Shown: one piece after another, positions 22,908 through 37,665 of the stretch
How the letters are laid out: every line of letters begins with the position of its first letter
Position numbering within the stretch: position 1 is the first letter of the stretch
Assembly: GCF_030463535.1 (NCBI RefSeq)
Contig: NC_132900.1
Coordinates: 31,343,721 to 31,407,720, forward strand
Length of the DNA stretch: 64,000 nucleotides
Reading direction: 5' to 3'
Source: Salminus brasiliensis
Lineage: Eukaryota > Chordata > Actinopteri > Characiformes > Bryconidae
Notes under the pieces: generated by a model
Databases searched by the model: none
What the model was told of the DNA's origin: nothing
What the model saw: only the letters and a program-made list of their open reading frames with translations
Translations under genes and position numbers: made by a program

Positions 22908-24296
22908 CTGCAAGAGAATCAGAGGGTCAGCGGGCAGTTCCGTGCAGCCGATGTGCTATCACTGTTATGCAGCAGACAGTTTCCACTGGGTGGCGCACTG
23001 TGAGCTTCCGGAGCTTCACTAATTCATGGGAAGTGAATAAATAAACTGATTATGATCCCATATGATTTAAATACAGAATTTTCTTAGCACTTATATGTAT
23101 ATATACTAACATTCAGTAAATCACATTACAAAATAAAAGTCTTAGTATCATTATTATTACTATTATAAATTATGACAATGATAAACTACAATGAGTTCAA
23201 ATCACATTGTCCAATTTCAAAATAAAAGTATCTATTATTATTATTATTATTATTATTATTGTGGAACACTCTCTTTGATGAGTATGGTAAACACTTTTTG
23301 TAACCGCTAAGTTAAGTTAAGTCTTTCAGTTTATGTTGATTATTTGGGGAATTTCATTTAACAAACTAAAATTCAATGTGATTCATTTACAGAACATTAT
23401 TTAAATAAATTCAGTTTTAAAGTTTATTAATTTAACTATAACCAGTATAATTGTTTTATTTATTTATGTATTTATTATTATTTATTAATTTATTTGGTTT
23501 CTGATGTTTCTGATTATTAAAGTGTTATAAAAACATTTGTTAAGTGAATCATTTCAGAATGGTCTCATAATTTGACTTTATTTGAGAATTCTGATCAGCG
23601 CTGGCTCTGCAGTCTGTCAGAACAACCACCAGGTGGCTTACCAGATTTGTTGTAATTCAGTGGAATCTGAAAGATTTGCCACCACTACTCAAAATATCTG
23701 TGTGCAAAATATGACCCGATCCCCAAAAGGCATAACAGAAAGATGATTTAATTTTTTTTATTAAAAATAATTTGGGAGGGGATTTTCACCCACTCTTCAC
23801 TGCACAGGCTTCTAGTTCTGTGAGATTCTTGGCTACTCTTGCTACTCTGCTCTTCTGAGGTCTTGAGGTGTTTAGGATCTGTATCCTTCTGTAGGAGAAG
23901 CTCATCCTCTTTCCTTCTTCAGCTTTTTTTTTAACAAATGGTTAGATTTTTGCTTCCAGAATTTACTCTGAGGCTCAGACAGTTTTCTGGAGTTTTCATC
24001 TATTAATTACATCCCAAATGAAGGAAATGGCTTCCTGAAAACACCCGGCTATCTCTGTGGGCATCAGGTATGGGAATGTTTAGAGTCCTCGGTAGCTGCT
24101 CGGAGGAGCCCATGGCTGCTGATTTTTGGGACAAGGTTCAAGTTTTTATAAGGTCTTTCCTAATGATGATACAAGTCATATAGCTCTAACATGCTAATTA
24201 AGATCTGATCCATTACGAAAAGTTTCTTCTAATACAAGTAAGAGCTCCTTGGCTCCTTTCTCCAAAATAAAAAGAAGCATGAAAATGTAATAATAA

Positions 24297-24368
<72 letters not shown>

Positions 24369-26315
24369 TATGGACCAAATTATTGCTCATTCAGTGTTTC
24401 TTCTGAAATCAAGGGTAGTAAACTGTCCAGGGAAGAAGACTTTCTACTAGATTTTGGAGGAGCACTGCTGTGAGGATTTGAAGGGCATTAGTGAGGTCAG
24501 GATGTTGGATGATCACTACCCCACAACTCATTCCAAAAGTACTGGATGGAGCTCCACCACCATCCATCATTCCAGAGAGCACAGCTCTTCCACTGCTCCA
24601 CAGCTACTCAATGCTGGGGGCTTTATACCCCTCAACTAGCCCACGCCTGGCATTAGGCAGCATGGAGCCAATAGGGTCATATTAATTTATCTGCTCCAGA
24701 GAGTCCTATTCTATTAGCTATTAGCAGTACTTCAGCAATGGGTGCAACTTAAAGTAGCTGAATGCATTCATTAGAAGGGGTGTCTGCAAATATTTAAGCA
24801 TAAAAATATCTAAGCATAATGTAAATGATGTTTCTGATGGAGAAAGGTCCTCAGAAAGGCAAGGTGTATAAAACGCCTTTTCATTTACGGTTGGAGCTTC
24901 TCCCATCGGCCTGGCGTTCACAGCCTTAAAAAAGCACTTCAAGGAGGGGATTATCTTGATGATCGATGACCTGTTTTACTGATGAGCCTGTATGTTATTA
25001 ATGTTATTAATGTGCATATTATACACATTATTATGTGCGTCTATGTGTTTTGCATTTACAAATGGAGAAACGAAAAACCAATTTCCTCGGATGGCGGGAA
25101 ATAAAGTTAGTCTGTCTGTGTTCCAGCAAACCGCAAATGCTTCATTAGGCTTATTCACTAAGCTTGGCTTGTGTTCAGACTGTCTGTTCGGATTCAGAGT
25201 ACAGTGATGGAGTTCAAATTTAAATTCCCTACATGTGCTCTCTTCCTAACATTGACATCACTCGTAATCTAGTTACGGCCTGGATTTGGCCAGGCTCTGC
25301 TTAATGGCATCATAGACGGCACAGAGCCGAAGTCTGTGTAACCCATTAAAACAAACGTTTCGTATTGTTTCTTAATGCGCGCCGGTGCTGCTCTCTAATT
25401 GTCTGAGTTGGCTTAATATGAGACGCTCGCTGGGTTTTGATTCGATTTGGAAAGAGAGGAGCGGGAGAGAGGCTAAACGCCGCTGTATCATAAGCGCATA
25501 TGACAGCGTAATGCATAAGAGTGATTCGGGTGTCAGCGTGAAAGCAGGGATTTGAGTGATTCCCACATTAGTTGGGCTTATGAGTTCCTTAAGTTTGGAA
25601 GTTGGAGACTCTTCACAGACGCTCATCAGTCTTTACTTTCATCCAAACAACACGAAAGGCGTGAAATCAAATCTGCGCCTGGGAAAAGACTGATCACTTC
25701 CATCCGTGTGTGTGTGTGTGTGTGTGTGGTGGGCTCCGGCAGAGGAGATAAGTGTATCATTTATGTCGAGTTAAAGCCTGCCTGTAGCTTCCGCTGTAGA
25801 GCCTCTACTTTGTCACTTGAGCCCACATCCAACACATGCGTACACGCCTGGTAATGGCCCCTGGACGCATGTTGCCCGCTTCCTCTTGTGTTATCTGTGT
25901 GTAGGAGCTTCCGCGACACACGCCCCAACACGGCCTCCCCGCTAACGGAGCAGCGCGAGGTTAACGAGGTTGAAATTACAGTAGATACAGTAGAGCGGCG
26001 GCGGCAGGCTAAACGATTGAATCATTACTGCCGACGGCGGCTCCCGCGCCTTGGGCATATTGCTGCCATAGATCAGCCCCGCTCCGCTCATCTGCATCCG
26101 TCACATGTAACCCAGTTTGCGGCGGCGCCGTCGAGACGGGGGGGGGTCTTTTGCGGGGAATTTCTGTCCGCTGGTATTACAGACAGGGGGTGGTTAGAGA
26201 CCTGTCAGAGGGACAGTGGAGCCTGGAAACAGAGGGACTTTTGGGGAATGAGCGTGAATACACGGCTGTTAGGATAAGTGAGTGTTACTGCTACTGTTCA
26301 GTGTGTGTGTGTGAG

Positions 26316-26353
<38 letters not shown>

Positions 26354-29300
26354 TGAACAGTAACAGCTACCAGTTAAAATAATTTCTAATGTGTCCCAAT
26401 TGGATGGTAAACAGCAGTAGGGCTGTGTATTGTCTAGAACCCGGTGATATAATGCCTATCACGATACAGAGGTAACGATTTAATATACTGTGATAGATAT
26501 TGTGATACTGTTAACAAGACGACATCATTCTTGCATTTTTAATATAAAAAAACTAACTACCATTTGCATAAAATCTGAATAAAAGAAAAGTTTTCATCCA
26601 ATCAGAACAATGGAACCTGAGGACAGAGTACAACACTGCCATCTAGTGGAAGGATTTAATCACAACACTAAATGAACCACTGTCTGCCACCAATCTCTAC
26701 ACCTAAACTATACAAACACAGTGCACTGTGGATGACCGGGTGTTTATGGAATGCCCTCCCTGACCATCTGAGGGCACCTCTGACGACTGAGGGTTTTAAA
26801 AAAGACTATTAATTAACCTAACGATTTTGAAGATGTTTTATATTAATGGTATGTTTTTATGGTGATGCTTTTACCTCGTGTTTTGAGATTTGTTTGTATT
26901 TATTATTATGATTATTATAAATATTATGAATATTATTATTACTAATATTGCTATTATTAATTAGTGTTTGAGTGTGTAGTATAGATAAGTGTCAAAGTTG
27001 AGTGTACTCCAAAAATCCAAATGCGTTATTATGATGGATACTATTATTATCCCACAATGCAATGCAAAATAAAAAGTGAGGCTCTATTGTGTGAAATAAA
27101 AATAATAGCAGGAACCAACTGAAGTGCAGCAGCGATGACGACAGGAGAAAAATATATACTGGCTAGCAGCGCTTTATCACTTCCTGCTAGTACGAAATGT
27201 ATTAGTATGTTAACATTTAGTGTACTAACCTGCCGAACCCGCACTGTAAATATTAGTATGTAGCCTATACCTTATAGCATTAGTGTGTAGTGCACAATTG
27301 GGACACAGCCTTCGTGTTTTTCTTTTCAACAGATTAAATATAATGTACAACATTTAATGTATAACATTCCCTTGATAATATGTTTCATTTTAGCAGCAAA
27401 CAAACAAGTAATTTGCAGTGTTTTTGTGAGGGAGGCGGTGTGCTAAACTATGCTAAGGTGGAGCGGCCTATAATGCTAGTAAAAAATAAAGAGGGAAATA
27501 AGGGAAATGATGAACACACACACACACACACACACACACGAAATAACACACTTACACTGTGATGAGCGAGCGTGTCGCTGCTGTTGTATTTGATACCAGT
27601 GGGCAGGGAGATGGCCTCGTCTTTATCTCTGGACGTATCATCATAGTCCGCCTCTTTGTTTATGTCGACAGGTGCAGCTACCTGAGAGAACAGAGAACAG
27701 TATGTTACACATTTATGCAAACCTGAAGATTTGTAGTGCTGATTAACGCTTCTATACTAATCTAATGCTGTGTGTTACAGTAATCCATCCTGAAGGATGC
27801 TGCATTAAGTTTCCACACTGACTTCAAGATTCGTACTGGAATGGCGTGGAAACTCCTGCGATATTCCTGTAGGGCTTTTTCATAAGGTCATATGACCATT
27901 ATATTCTATAGAAATCTTATATTACCACTAAATTTGATTTAAACCACCCCGTTACATCTTGTTATACAGCCATTAAATTCCATTTAAAATGATATTATAT
28001 ACATTCTATCAGATTACCATTAAAACTCTTTAAACTACCCAAGCAAATATTTTTATATTACCATTAAAGTCAATGTAAACCACCCCGTTACATCTCACCA
28101 TATGACCAGATTCAAATGACAGCCCCACTATAAATGCAGATATCTAAGCTATCTAAGTTGTGTGTCCTTAAAAAAAAACGTTTGCTCTCCTGAAGTGCTA
28201 TAAAGCATTATCTGCTGATATCAGCTGCACAGTACAGATTATTTCATGTCCACATCAGCACCAAAACAAACTCCTTGTGCAGTTCAATATTGCACCACAT
28301 GATGGCAGTGTCTGCATAGGGAGAAATCGGAAACAGTTCATTTGCCCCTTCTCCGCTTCTCCTTCACTCACCTTGTGTACTGGAGGCCTGCACGGAGTCT
28401 GAAGGCTGCTGGCTGCAGTCTATACCACATATCCTCAAACAGGTGCAAATGCTGCTAAGATTTCTACTCAAGTTCTATAGTTTTCAGCTCGTACAAGGTC
28501 ACGGGCTTGAACTTGATGCCATGTGTATCGTTTCTTCAGAAATCAGGGCTATAAAGAGTTGCTCCTGCTTCTGTTGGAGTAACTGTCTCTACTGTCCAGA
28601 GAAGAAGACTTTCTAGTAAATTTTGGAGGAGCATTTTGGATGATGATCACCACCTCACCTCATCATCCCCAATTCCCCCTAAAAGTACTGGATAGGGCAC
28701 CACCATCATTCCAGAGATCCCCTCTAAGCCCATGCCTGACACAAGCTGTGTGTGTGTATGTGTGCATTTGCACATCTGTGTCAGCAATGGGTGCAACTTA
28801 GCTAAAGTAGCTAAACGCATTTGTTAGAAGGGGTGCTTGCATTTTGTAAAACGTTCACTGTATGTAAACATACCATGAGCCAGAAGTATTCTTTATTCAA
28901 ATGGACAGAAATGTTCTGCAGGCTTGAATTAGAATTATATTAATAAAATAAACAGATTGTTGCCGATAGCTAACAGTACGGCATATGGTGTCAGAAAGCA
29001 CTGAGGCGAATTTGGACCCCAAACATGTCCTGGCTGACTGACTACATTTCGGGTAAGGGGGGGAAAAGTGTAAATGTGACTTTTCACCTAATCACCCGGC
29101 CTGATCCCACATCAGCTCCTGAGGCTCCGCTGCTCCGGCCCTGCTGTAATCTATCACGCCAGCCCATTCCTACCGTCCTCCTTTTGTCTCCGCCTGTGCG
29201 GATCAGCGAGCATTTGTCACTAATCTAATTTCGGAGGCCGAACGTGAGCTCTGGGTGGGAGCTCTGGGTTCGGCGCAGCTGTTTCAGACCTGCTCCGGCT

Positions 29301-32300
29301 TTTGTGCGCGAGCGGACGGACCACAAACAGCTCTGAATGGAAACGATTCCGTCTGTAGACGCCTGGAATCGAGGGCCGTCGAGAAGCAAATCGAATCAAA
29401 CCCGTGAGGAGGAGGGGGGGCGCAAATGAAAAGGGAGAGAAAGAGAAGAAGACAGAGTGAAAGAGGGGAGGAATGAGAGAAAAGCGCACCTTGGTGGCGT
29501 TCCGGGATGATTTGAAAGCCTGAGGAACAAAGGAGTCGCTCTCGATGGCCTCGATGTCCTTTATCCTCCTCACCTGCTCGGCGAGAGAGGCCTCCTCTGC
29601 AGGGAAAGAGGGAGAAGGGAAAAGGAGGGGAGGTAGAGGGCAGAGAAGAGGTCAAACTGTAAGAGCAGGGGTAATTCAGCAAATGCCAACTCACTGCACC
29701 TCCTCTTACCATATTAGCAGAACACAGAGTACGCGGGGAGCGGAGCGTATTCAGTCAAAGTAAGATAAACTCATTTAGTTAAAGATGTAGCCTGGATATT
29801 TACCCCACATCGGCCCCCTTTTACTGTTCTGGGAAGTCTTTACTAGAAACTGGCGATACAAGACGATACTGTGAGCAAGACTATATATTGATATTTAAGA
29901 AAACTGTCAAAAAACACTGAGTACAACACTGCTACGCTCTATTGACAAAAGTATTGGGACACCTGCTCATTCACCGTTTCTTCTGAAGTCAAGGGTATTA
30001 AATAGAGCTGATTCTGCTGTTGTTGGACGATGATGATCACCACCCCACCTCATCCCCAAAGTTTTGGCCTATAATGGAGCTCCACCACCCTCATTCAAGA
30101 GAACACAGTTCTTCCACTGCTCCACAGCTCAATGCTGGGGGGCTTTATACCCCTCTACTAGCCCACGCCTGGCATTAGGCAGCATGGTGCCAATAGAGAG
30201 TCCTATTCTATTGGCAGTACTTCTTCTCTACAGGGACCAGACAAGAGCATTAGTGAGGTCATCACACGCCACTTTATTTCATCCTAAAGATCCTGGATGG
30301 AGCTCCATTACTGCAGTTAATGGTTGGTTAATGTTTTACAGCCTGGGGTGGCATGGTAGTGCCACATGCTTCTAGGGACCTGAAGTTGTGGGTTCGAGCA
30401 TCTCTCTGGTCACTGTCTGTGGCCTTTGGTCTGGGCCTGGCTGGCACCCAATGATTCTGGGTAGGCTTTCTGAGCAGGAAGAAGTGGAAAAGACGATGGA
30501 GGGACGCTTCACAGCCCAGTGCTGGGGGTCATTATTAAAAAAAGACCATCAGACCAATTATATAAAAATAGAAAATAACACTTTGCAACAGGACTTTTAA
30601 TTTGTATTATACTTGCCATGTACAGAATTTATTGCTCACATCACTATTTATTTTTCTTTAACAAACAAAATCATATAGAGCAAAATGAATAGTTTAACCC
30701 CTTGTACTCTGAGTCAAATGAAATCTGTATGTATTGTTTTGGTGCATGCAGTACTCAGACAATATGTATCCAAAACATGTATCTGATGTAATGATTTTAA
30801 ATGTATTTATTTAGCATATTATATATTACTGTTATTACTTACATATTATTTAATAATTAAGATAATTCATGATTTATTTATAACACTGATGATGCAGAGG
30901 TCTCAGAGACGTATAACACATGCCTTTAAAGGGTTAAACTAACAAATCTACATTACAAACAGTGCTGGATTGTCACTTAGTGCTGAAACAATACCAGAAG
31001 CAGACAGCAAATTTTAAAAATGGTACAAAAACAAAAAGTAACAAACACAAAAAGTTGAAAAAGTTAATCTTAAGAGAACGCAGACGTCTAAAAGACTGCC
31101 TATAACTTTTAAAGAGGGGAGGTAAATGAACACAGAGGAAAAGGACGGAGATGGAGTTATCTGAGAGTGGGAGAGGAAGAAGCAGCCGGGGAGAAACAAA
31201 AAAATAAAAAATAAAAAAAATTCACAATAATCTCATTGTTCTTCACCTGTCAGCTCATCTGCCAATCAGTCAATATGCACGTTCCTCCATCTACCCACTT
31301 ATCCCTCCGCTCCCTCCGCTGCTCTCCATGCTTCTGTCTATCTATCTATCCGTCAATCTGGAGGACAGCTGTGTTCCTCCGCAAGCTGTGCAGTTTAATA
31401 ACTCTATCTGCTCTTATCCTATCAGCACCTAACTGCATCAACACACACACACACACTCGTCCAAATACACAAATACACTCAGAACGCACCCTCTCACCAA
31501 CACACACACAGGCCTTTGAATACATACAGTCAATCTCACTCTAATCGTCTGTACATATACAAACACACATGCGCACCCATTGTGTCTGTCACACTAACAC
31601 ATGCATACACACCGATTCGCTCAAGCACATACACACACACACAGACACACACATTTACAGGCTCACTAATGAGAGGAATTAATTCCATCCATTAAGTGCG
31701 AGTGATGAGCGCGTGGTCTTCTCGCTCTGTGTGTTTAATGAATAAATGAATATTTGCTGTGGCTTTTATGCAGGTTTGTGGCGGCAGCAGAGCATCTCCG
31801 CCTCGCGTAAACACGCCGTTTACACCACTCTCATTATCTAACTCACAACACAGCGTACACACACACACACACACACAGGGGCAATCTCATTCAGTGGCAT
31901 TCAGTGCTGATCCCAGTCTAGAACAAACACTGGTGTATACGGGCTGAACTGGGTTCTGAGAAGGAGGTGCTGGAGCTCGTTCTTGGGACACTCACGCAAA
32001 TATTTCTGCTGTTTTTCACTTTTTCATTTGATGGGAATCAGACACAGGTTGTTCTTTATAGTGTATCAGAATTTAATCAATTTCATGATGAATGGACCAA
32101 TAGGAATGCTCCAACATGACTTGGAGTAAAATCTTTTTACATTGACTTCCACTGGAAGCTACGAGTTTTTTTTAAGTTAATATTTTGGAGAAACAATAAT
32201 ATACTATCGTAAATAGTTTGTAATTACTAATTAAATCAAAATGATTTGCTTATTTTATTTAATTATCGTTAAATATATTTACTATTATATCCCATATCAT

Positions 32301-33538
32301 CTTACATCACATACTAAAATATAGACCAACCCACCTAACAACATTTTCAGATGTTCTCCTAATATTCCCAGTATTCTGTATTATACTTCAGTTTCATTCT
32401 CTATTTACAGTCATTTCTGATCACACGATCTTTTGGAATTCTGATTTATTAGAACACCGTCCTTGTTCATGTCCTACAGCTTTCCGAGTCATTTTTAGAA
32501 ATTATTCATAATATAGGGCCGAAGCAGAGGTCACCGTAAAGCACCGTAAATGTAGTTTTTTTTAGTTTTTTTCTTTCTTCCATATATATTATTCTATATT
32601 TATTTTTATATTCCACCGTCGTTTTCATTTTTCCTAATTCGAAGACACCAGCTAATTTCAACACTGTTCCAAAAGGTCATGATGAGCAGACCAATAAAAA
32701 TAGTTCCAAGTTACTGGGACTAAAATCTTTTTACATTTACTGCTATTAAGAGATTTACTATATAAAATAATACAGATCATATATTAGAATTAATATATTC
32801 AGTATATAAATTTAAATATATTCTAAATGTAAATAAATGAACTAATTAATTTTAATGAACAAACTTAACTTGTGTGTGATGTGTTCATCTTTGCATGTCA
32901 TATCTGATGTTATAGTTTATGTTTATGTATATTAAAGAAATCATGAACATAATAAAAATTAAACCATGATGACGTTCTCTGTAAAGGAACTAACTTTCAC
33001 TTGGAAAACCTGCAAAACATGTCCTTCGACCAAGACTCCCCCATCTTTCACTTTTCATTTCTGTATATTGAATATTGTATATATGTAAATCAATAACTTC
33101 CCTTGGCTTTTAATGGAAACCCTCCTTTCAGAATGCTGTGTAGCTCAAAACTAAGCTCAATCCCTCTCCAGCAAACAGACCTTCTATATAAAACAGAACC
33201 CAAAAAGACCTGCACTGCTTTACTGTGCTATGAAACACAGATTTTATAAAAAGCTCTTTACAAAGTCAGGCTCGTTCTGTTGGTCCTACAGCTTCACATT
33301 GTTTTCCTCAGGACCAGCTTCATGCTGAAAGTGTCCGTACCACAGGGTGGTACACATGTTTACTGATGAAGGCCCACGTACACAGATCATTTTCATGCTC
33401 AAACGAGTGAACAACCTCAGAAGAAGCGGGACAAGAAAGAGCTAAACAAACTTTGTAGCTCTACCCCACTGAGAGAAGTGGGCCAGCTGAAGCGACAGGC
33501 AGTATTAAGTACTGAAGGCTTGGGGAAGAGAGAGAGAG

Positions 33539-33577
<39 letters not shown>

Positions 33578-33858
33578 AAACTGAAAACAGAAAAGAGACT
33601 AGGCCGCTGAAAATAGTGCTCATTACCTTGAGAGTGTGGGGAGATGGAGTTTAAAAAACCAAGCCACAATATCCTCCAGCTGGCTGTGGCCTGTCCTTCA
33701 CATGACAGCCCGGTCCACGGCCCAATACCTCTCAATCACCCTCATATTAATCCTCCCTGTGTGTGTTAGGGTGCGTGTGTGTGTGTGTGTGTGTCCATAT
33801 CTGTCAGATAGTGTGTATGTGTGAGTGTGTGTGCAGAGCATCTTAATGACTGATACAG

Positions 33859-33915
<57 letters not shown>

Positions 33916-35712
33916 GTCCGTATCGATGACAACCTATCCTCGGCCCGGGAGCCCATAAAAGCCTCATGCTTTTTGACAAACACATTATTGGTAGATAAAA
34001 TGACTTCCATATGCTGTTTGTCAGATGTCAGTAGGGAAAGATATGTATTTCATAGGAAAAATCAAAAATAATGGACTGGGGGGGTGGGGGGTAGGGGTAG
34101 GGGCAGACAGTGGAAAATCAATAGAGAGAGAGAGCGAGCGAGTATGAGAAAGAGAAAGAGAGCGAGAGAGAGAGGGAGCGATGCTGCTGCCAGCCACCCA
34201 TCAGAGCAAGGCCAGGTCAAAGTTGATATTTAATATTGACACATTATCCAGGAAATTAATTTAGAGGCCCGACCCCATTGTCGTTGCATTACACCGGCCG
34301 CAGAGCTGTCTCTGACCGCTGATCAGCAGTGAGGGAGGAAGAGCAAGAGAGCAAGTGAGAGAGAGAGAGAGAGAGAGAGCGAGAGGCAAACAGACAAAGA
34401 GAGAGAGAGTGTGTGTGAGTCAGATTAGGGGTCGGCGATATGAGGCGTGTTATCATAATCGCAGTAAATAACGTGAAGATGAGCAGATCATGGGTTTTAT
34501 CAGGGCTATTACCACCCTAAACAACTGCAGGGGTCATAAACAGACAGATCACACCATCTAAAATAAAGAGAGGCTGTAAACAACGTAAACAACAACAACT
34601 GTACACTGCATAAACAAGCATACTCATACTCACAACGATCAGCCATAGCATTAGCGCCACCTACTTAATATTGAGTAGGTCCCTGACCACACAAGACTCA
34701 ACAAGACCTCTGGAGGTGTCCTGCTGTGGTGTCTGGCACCAAGACTAAAGTTAACAGCACATCCTGTAGGATGTTCTGTAGGTAGTGAAGTGGGCGGGGT
34801 CTTCATGAGCATCAATAAGAGCCTTAGGAGTCACTGACTCTGTCGCCAGTTCACCGGTTGGTCTTTCTAGTAGCTCTATTGGTAGGTACTGACCACTGCA
34901 TACCGGGAACAATGTTGATGTTTTTTTTTTTTCAGGAGATGTTCTGACCCAGTCATTATCTAGAACATCCCAAGTGGCTCAGATTCCTACGCCTGCCCAT
35001 TTTTTCTGTCGGCCACAGACTTCGTTGAATAGGTATTGGTGCTGACCACGTGCATCCCTTCCTGACCACATGCATGCATGAGAAAGGCTCTCAAATTGTT
35101 TTCATGAACATGACGATGAGTCATCGTGTTCTTCAGGCACTGGATCTGAATCTGATCCGGAAGTGTTCTGCTGAGATTCACAGCATGGAAACGCACCTGA
35201 AGGATCCGCATGAACTGCTGGAACTGGTTCAGTGTGCTGACCAACAAAGACTGACCATTCACCGTTATTAAACTTGTGCACTGAAAAGTGTAGTGTGACC
35301 CAGCCTGTCCGCTTACAAAACGTGCATTTAATAAACCAGAGCATTGTGTAAGAAGCTCTCCATTTTCATTTAATAAAAACAATATGATTAATTATAAAAA
35401 ATTATACATATAAACAACAAAAACAAACAAACAAACAATCACTAGCTTCCATAACTGTCCAGGAGCCTTTCTGAGACTGTTGGTCATTTGCAACTTCCCA
35501 ACACATGGACAGCAGAGGGTGGTGTTGAACAACTCACTGTTTTATGAGAGAGAAAGAGAGAGAACGAAGAGGGAGAGAGAGTGAAAAAGTGAGAGAGCAT
35601 GCGAGAGAGAGAGAGAGAGAGAGAATATAATATATTGCCATGGCTGATTAATTCCCGTAATTGAATGCATTACTTCCACGAGGCTAAATTACCACGGCCC
35701 TCGTTGCGGGGC

Positions 35713-35743
<31 letters not shown>

Positions 35744-36220
35744 ATGGAGTAACTGCCCGTCATCAGGCAGTCGGTCACAAATGACCGTAAATTCAAAGGT
35801 GCTTTAGAATGTCATGAACTTCAATTACGCGGCAAAAAGGCAACAAAACAGGGCTTAATGATGGCATGGGCTGAGAATGAAAGCAAACAGGAGGGAGGAG
35901 GGGGTGGAGCTGAGGGAGCTCTAAAGAAACAAACACAGTAATGAAACCGTGGAGATGAGCAGAAAAGCAGCACTCAACCCCGGGACCTTACACACGGAGC
36001 CCTGTCTCACTTCTCCTCAGCAGCCGGCACAGCTGAACAGACCTTCACAGACAGTGATGACACGCAAAGAGTGCAGCGATTCACAAAACCGAGCAAGGAT
36101 TCAGTCTGAAACGATACAGCAGAAATGAAAAGGCGTAATATTTATTCATATATTTCCTATCGCTGTTTAACGAAAAACATGCATCTCCAAAAGGGTGATG
36201 GTCTTAACTCTGAACGGAGG

Positions 36221-36300
<80 letters not shown>

Positions 36301-37428
36301 TCAGTTTAGAGCATTTCTATTGGCCCATTCGTCCAGAATTATTTACACAGAAGCAGCTACAGGGTTCAAACTATGGAGACTAAACTAAAGCTAAAAATGG
36401 ACAAAAATGGCAGCGAGCTATATAACATATTTATTAATATATTACCCCGTCATGCCAAAAAATAAATAAAACAGAAATAAATTCTTTATTTTTATTTTAT
36501 TATTATTATTTATTTATTCTCCCCTCCCCACACACACATTTGACTTATTTCACCATAATGTAAATCTGACAGCTATTCTTTATATTGTATCAGACTTTTA
36601 TGATGAACGGACCAATAGAAATGCACCTAAATAACTTAAATAAAAAATATATATATATATTTTTATATTAATATTTATATTTTATATATATAATTATATT
36701 AATATTTTTTAAATATGTAATGATTTATTTTTTTTACATTGACTTCCATTAAAAGCTAAGAAGTTTTTTTTTCCTCCTTCTTTCCTTCGCTGCAGTTTTG
36801 GAGATACAAGGTTCTGATCAGACGATATTTTAAGGTATTAACAGTGGAGTGATTAAACTAACTCCTGTCTTTGCTTTTAATATCATTTCAGAGGTGCTTT
36901 TAAGGGGTGATGCCTGATCACCTCGGGTAGTTAAATATAAACCGGGCGCATGTTTTATTTCATATCAAACTGTATTTGATATGGATATATTTCTAATTTC
37001 ACTTCACTTTTCACAAAACACTGTCTACACAATCCTAAACAACAGATGTTTTTTGTCTGACAGCTTTCTGAGTCTAATGATGATTACTGATGCATCACTA
37101 TTAATGTATGGATTTATCCTTTGTTGGATCCGAGTGCTGCTGGTATTTATAAATTATGTGTAAATATATTAACAACAGACTGCCCATGCTTTACTGGATC
37201 ACTCAAAAGTTTGTCTGTTTTTAGTTCTCTTAATGGTTTGAACCCTGTAGCTGATTCTGTACACTGTGTAAATAATTCAGCATGAACAGACCAATAGAAA
37301 TGCTCTAAATTAATTTTTAAAAGTTCATTTTTTAATTATTTTACACAAACTTCCCTTCAAAGTTATAAAATATTTGCCTTATTCGGTAAAAATCATCATT
37401 TTGGAGGTAAGTTTTTCACTGGACAGCG

Positions 37429-37476
<48 letters not shown>

Positions 37477-37634
37477 CACATGTCCTAATTTAATACACAA
37501 GCCATAATCGTCCAAGTTATGAAATTATAGCTTTGCGGAGAAAAACAAACAAAACTGAAACAAAAAAGTTCCTAACTCTAATGAACATTTAGGTAGCAAT
37601 ACCCACAATCCCACTGACAGGGGCCTACAGACAC

Positions 37635-37665
<31 letters not shown>

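Larger units (their letters stand above)
22908..25199 (-). other. rsrc1: rsrc1 last intron, left part
   Basis: AT-rich, with repeats: a (TTA)n run near 23240, family C relics at 23263-23330 and 23750-23990, a (TA)n tract at 24300-24358 and a family A copy from 24368. Confidence 0.65.

Noticed and set aside
25888..26277. 129-codon open frame in a CpG-rich stretch
   Set aside because: No recognisable domain; composition follows the GC-rich DNA and it is bordered by GT tracts.
29220..29712. 117- and 142-codon minus frames around an rsrc1 exon
   Set aside because: They extend the real 107-bp exon into introns past canonical splice sites.
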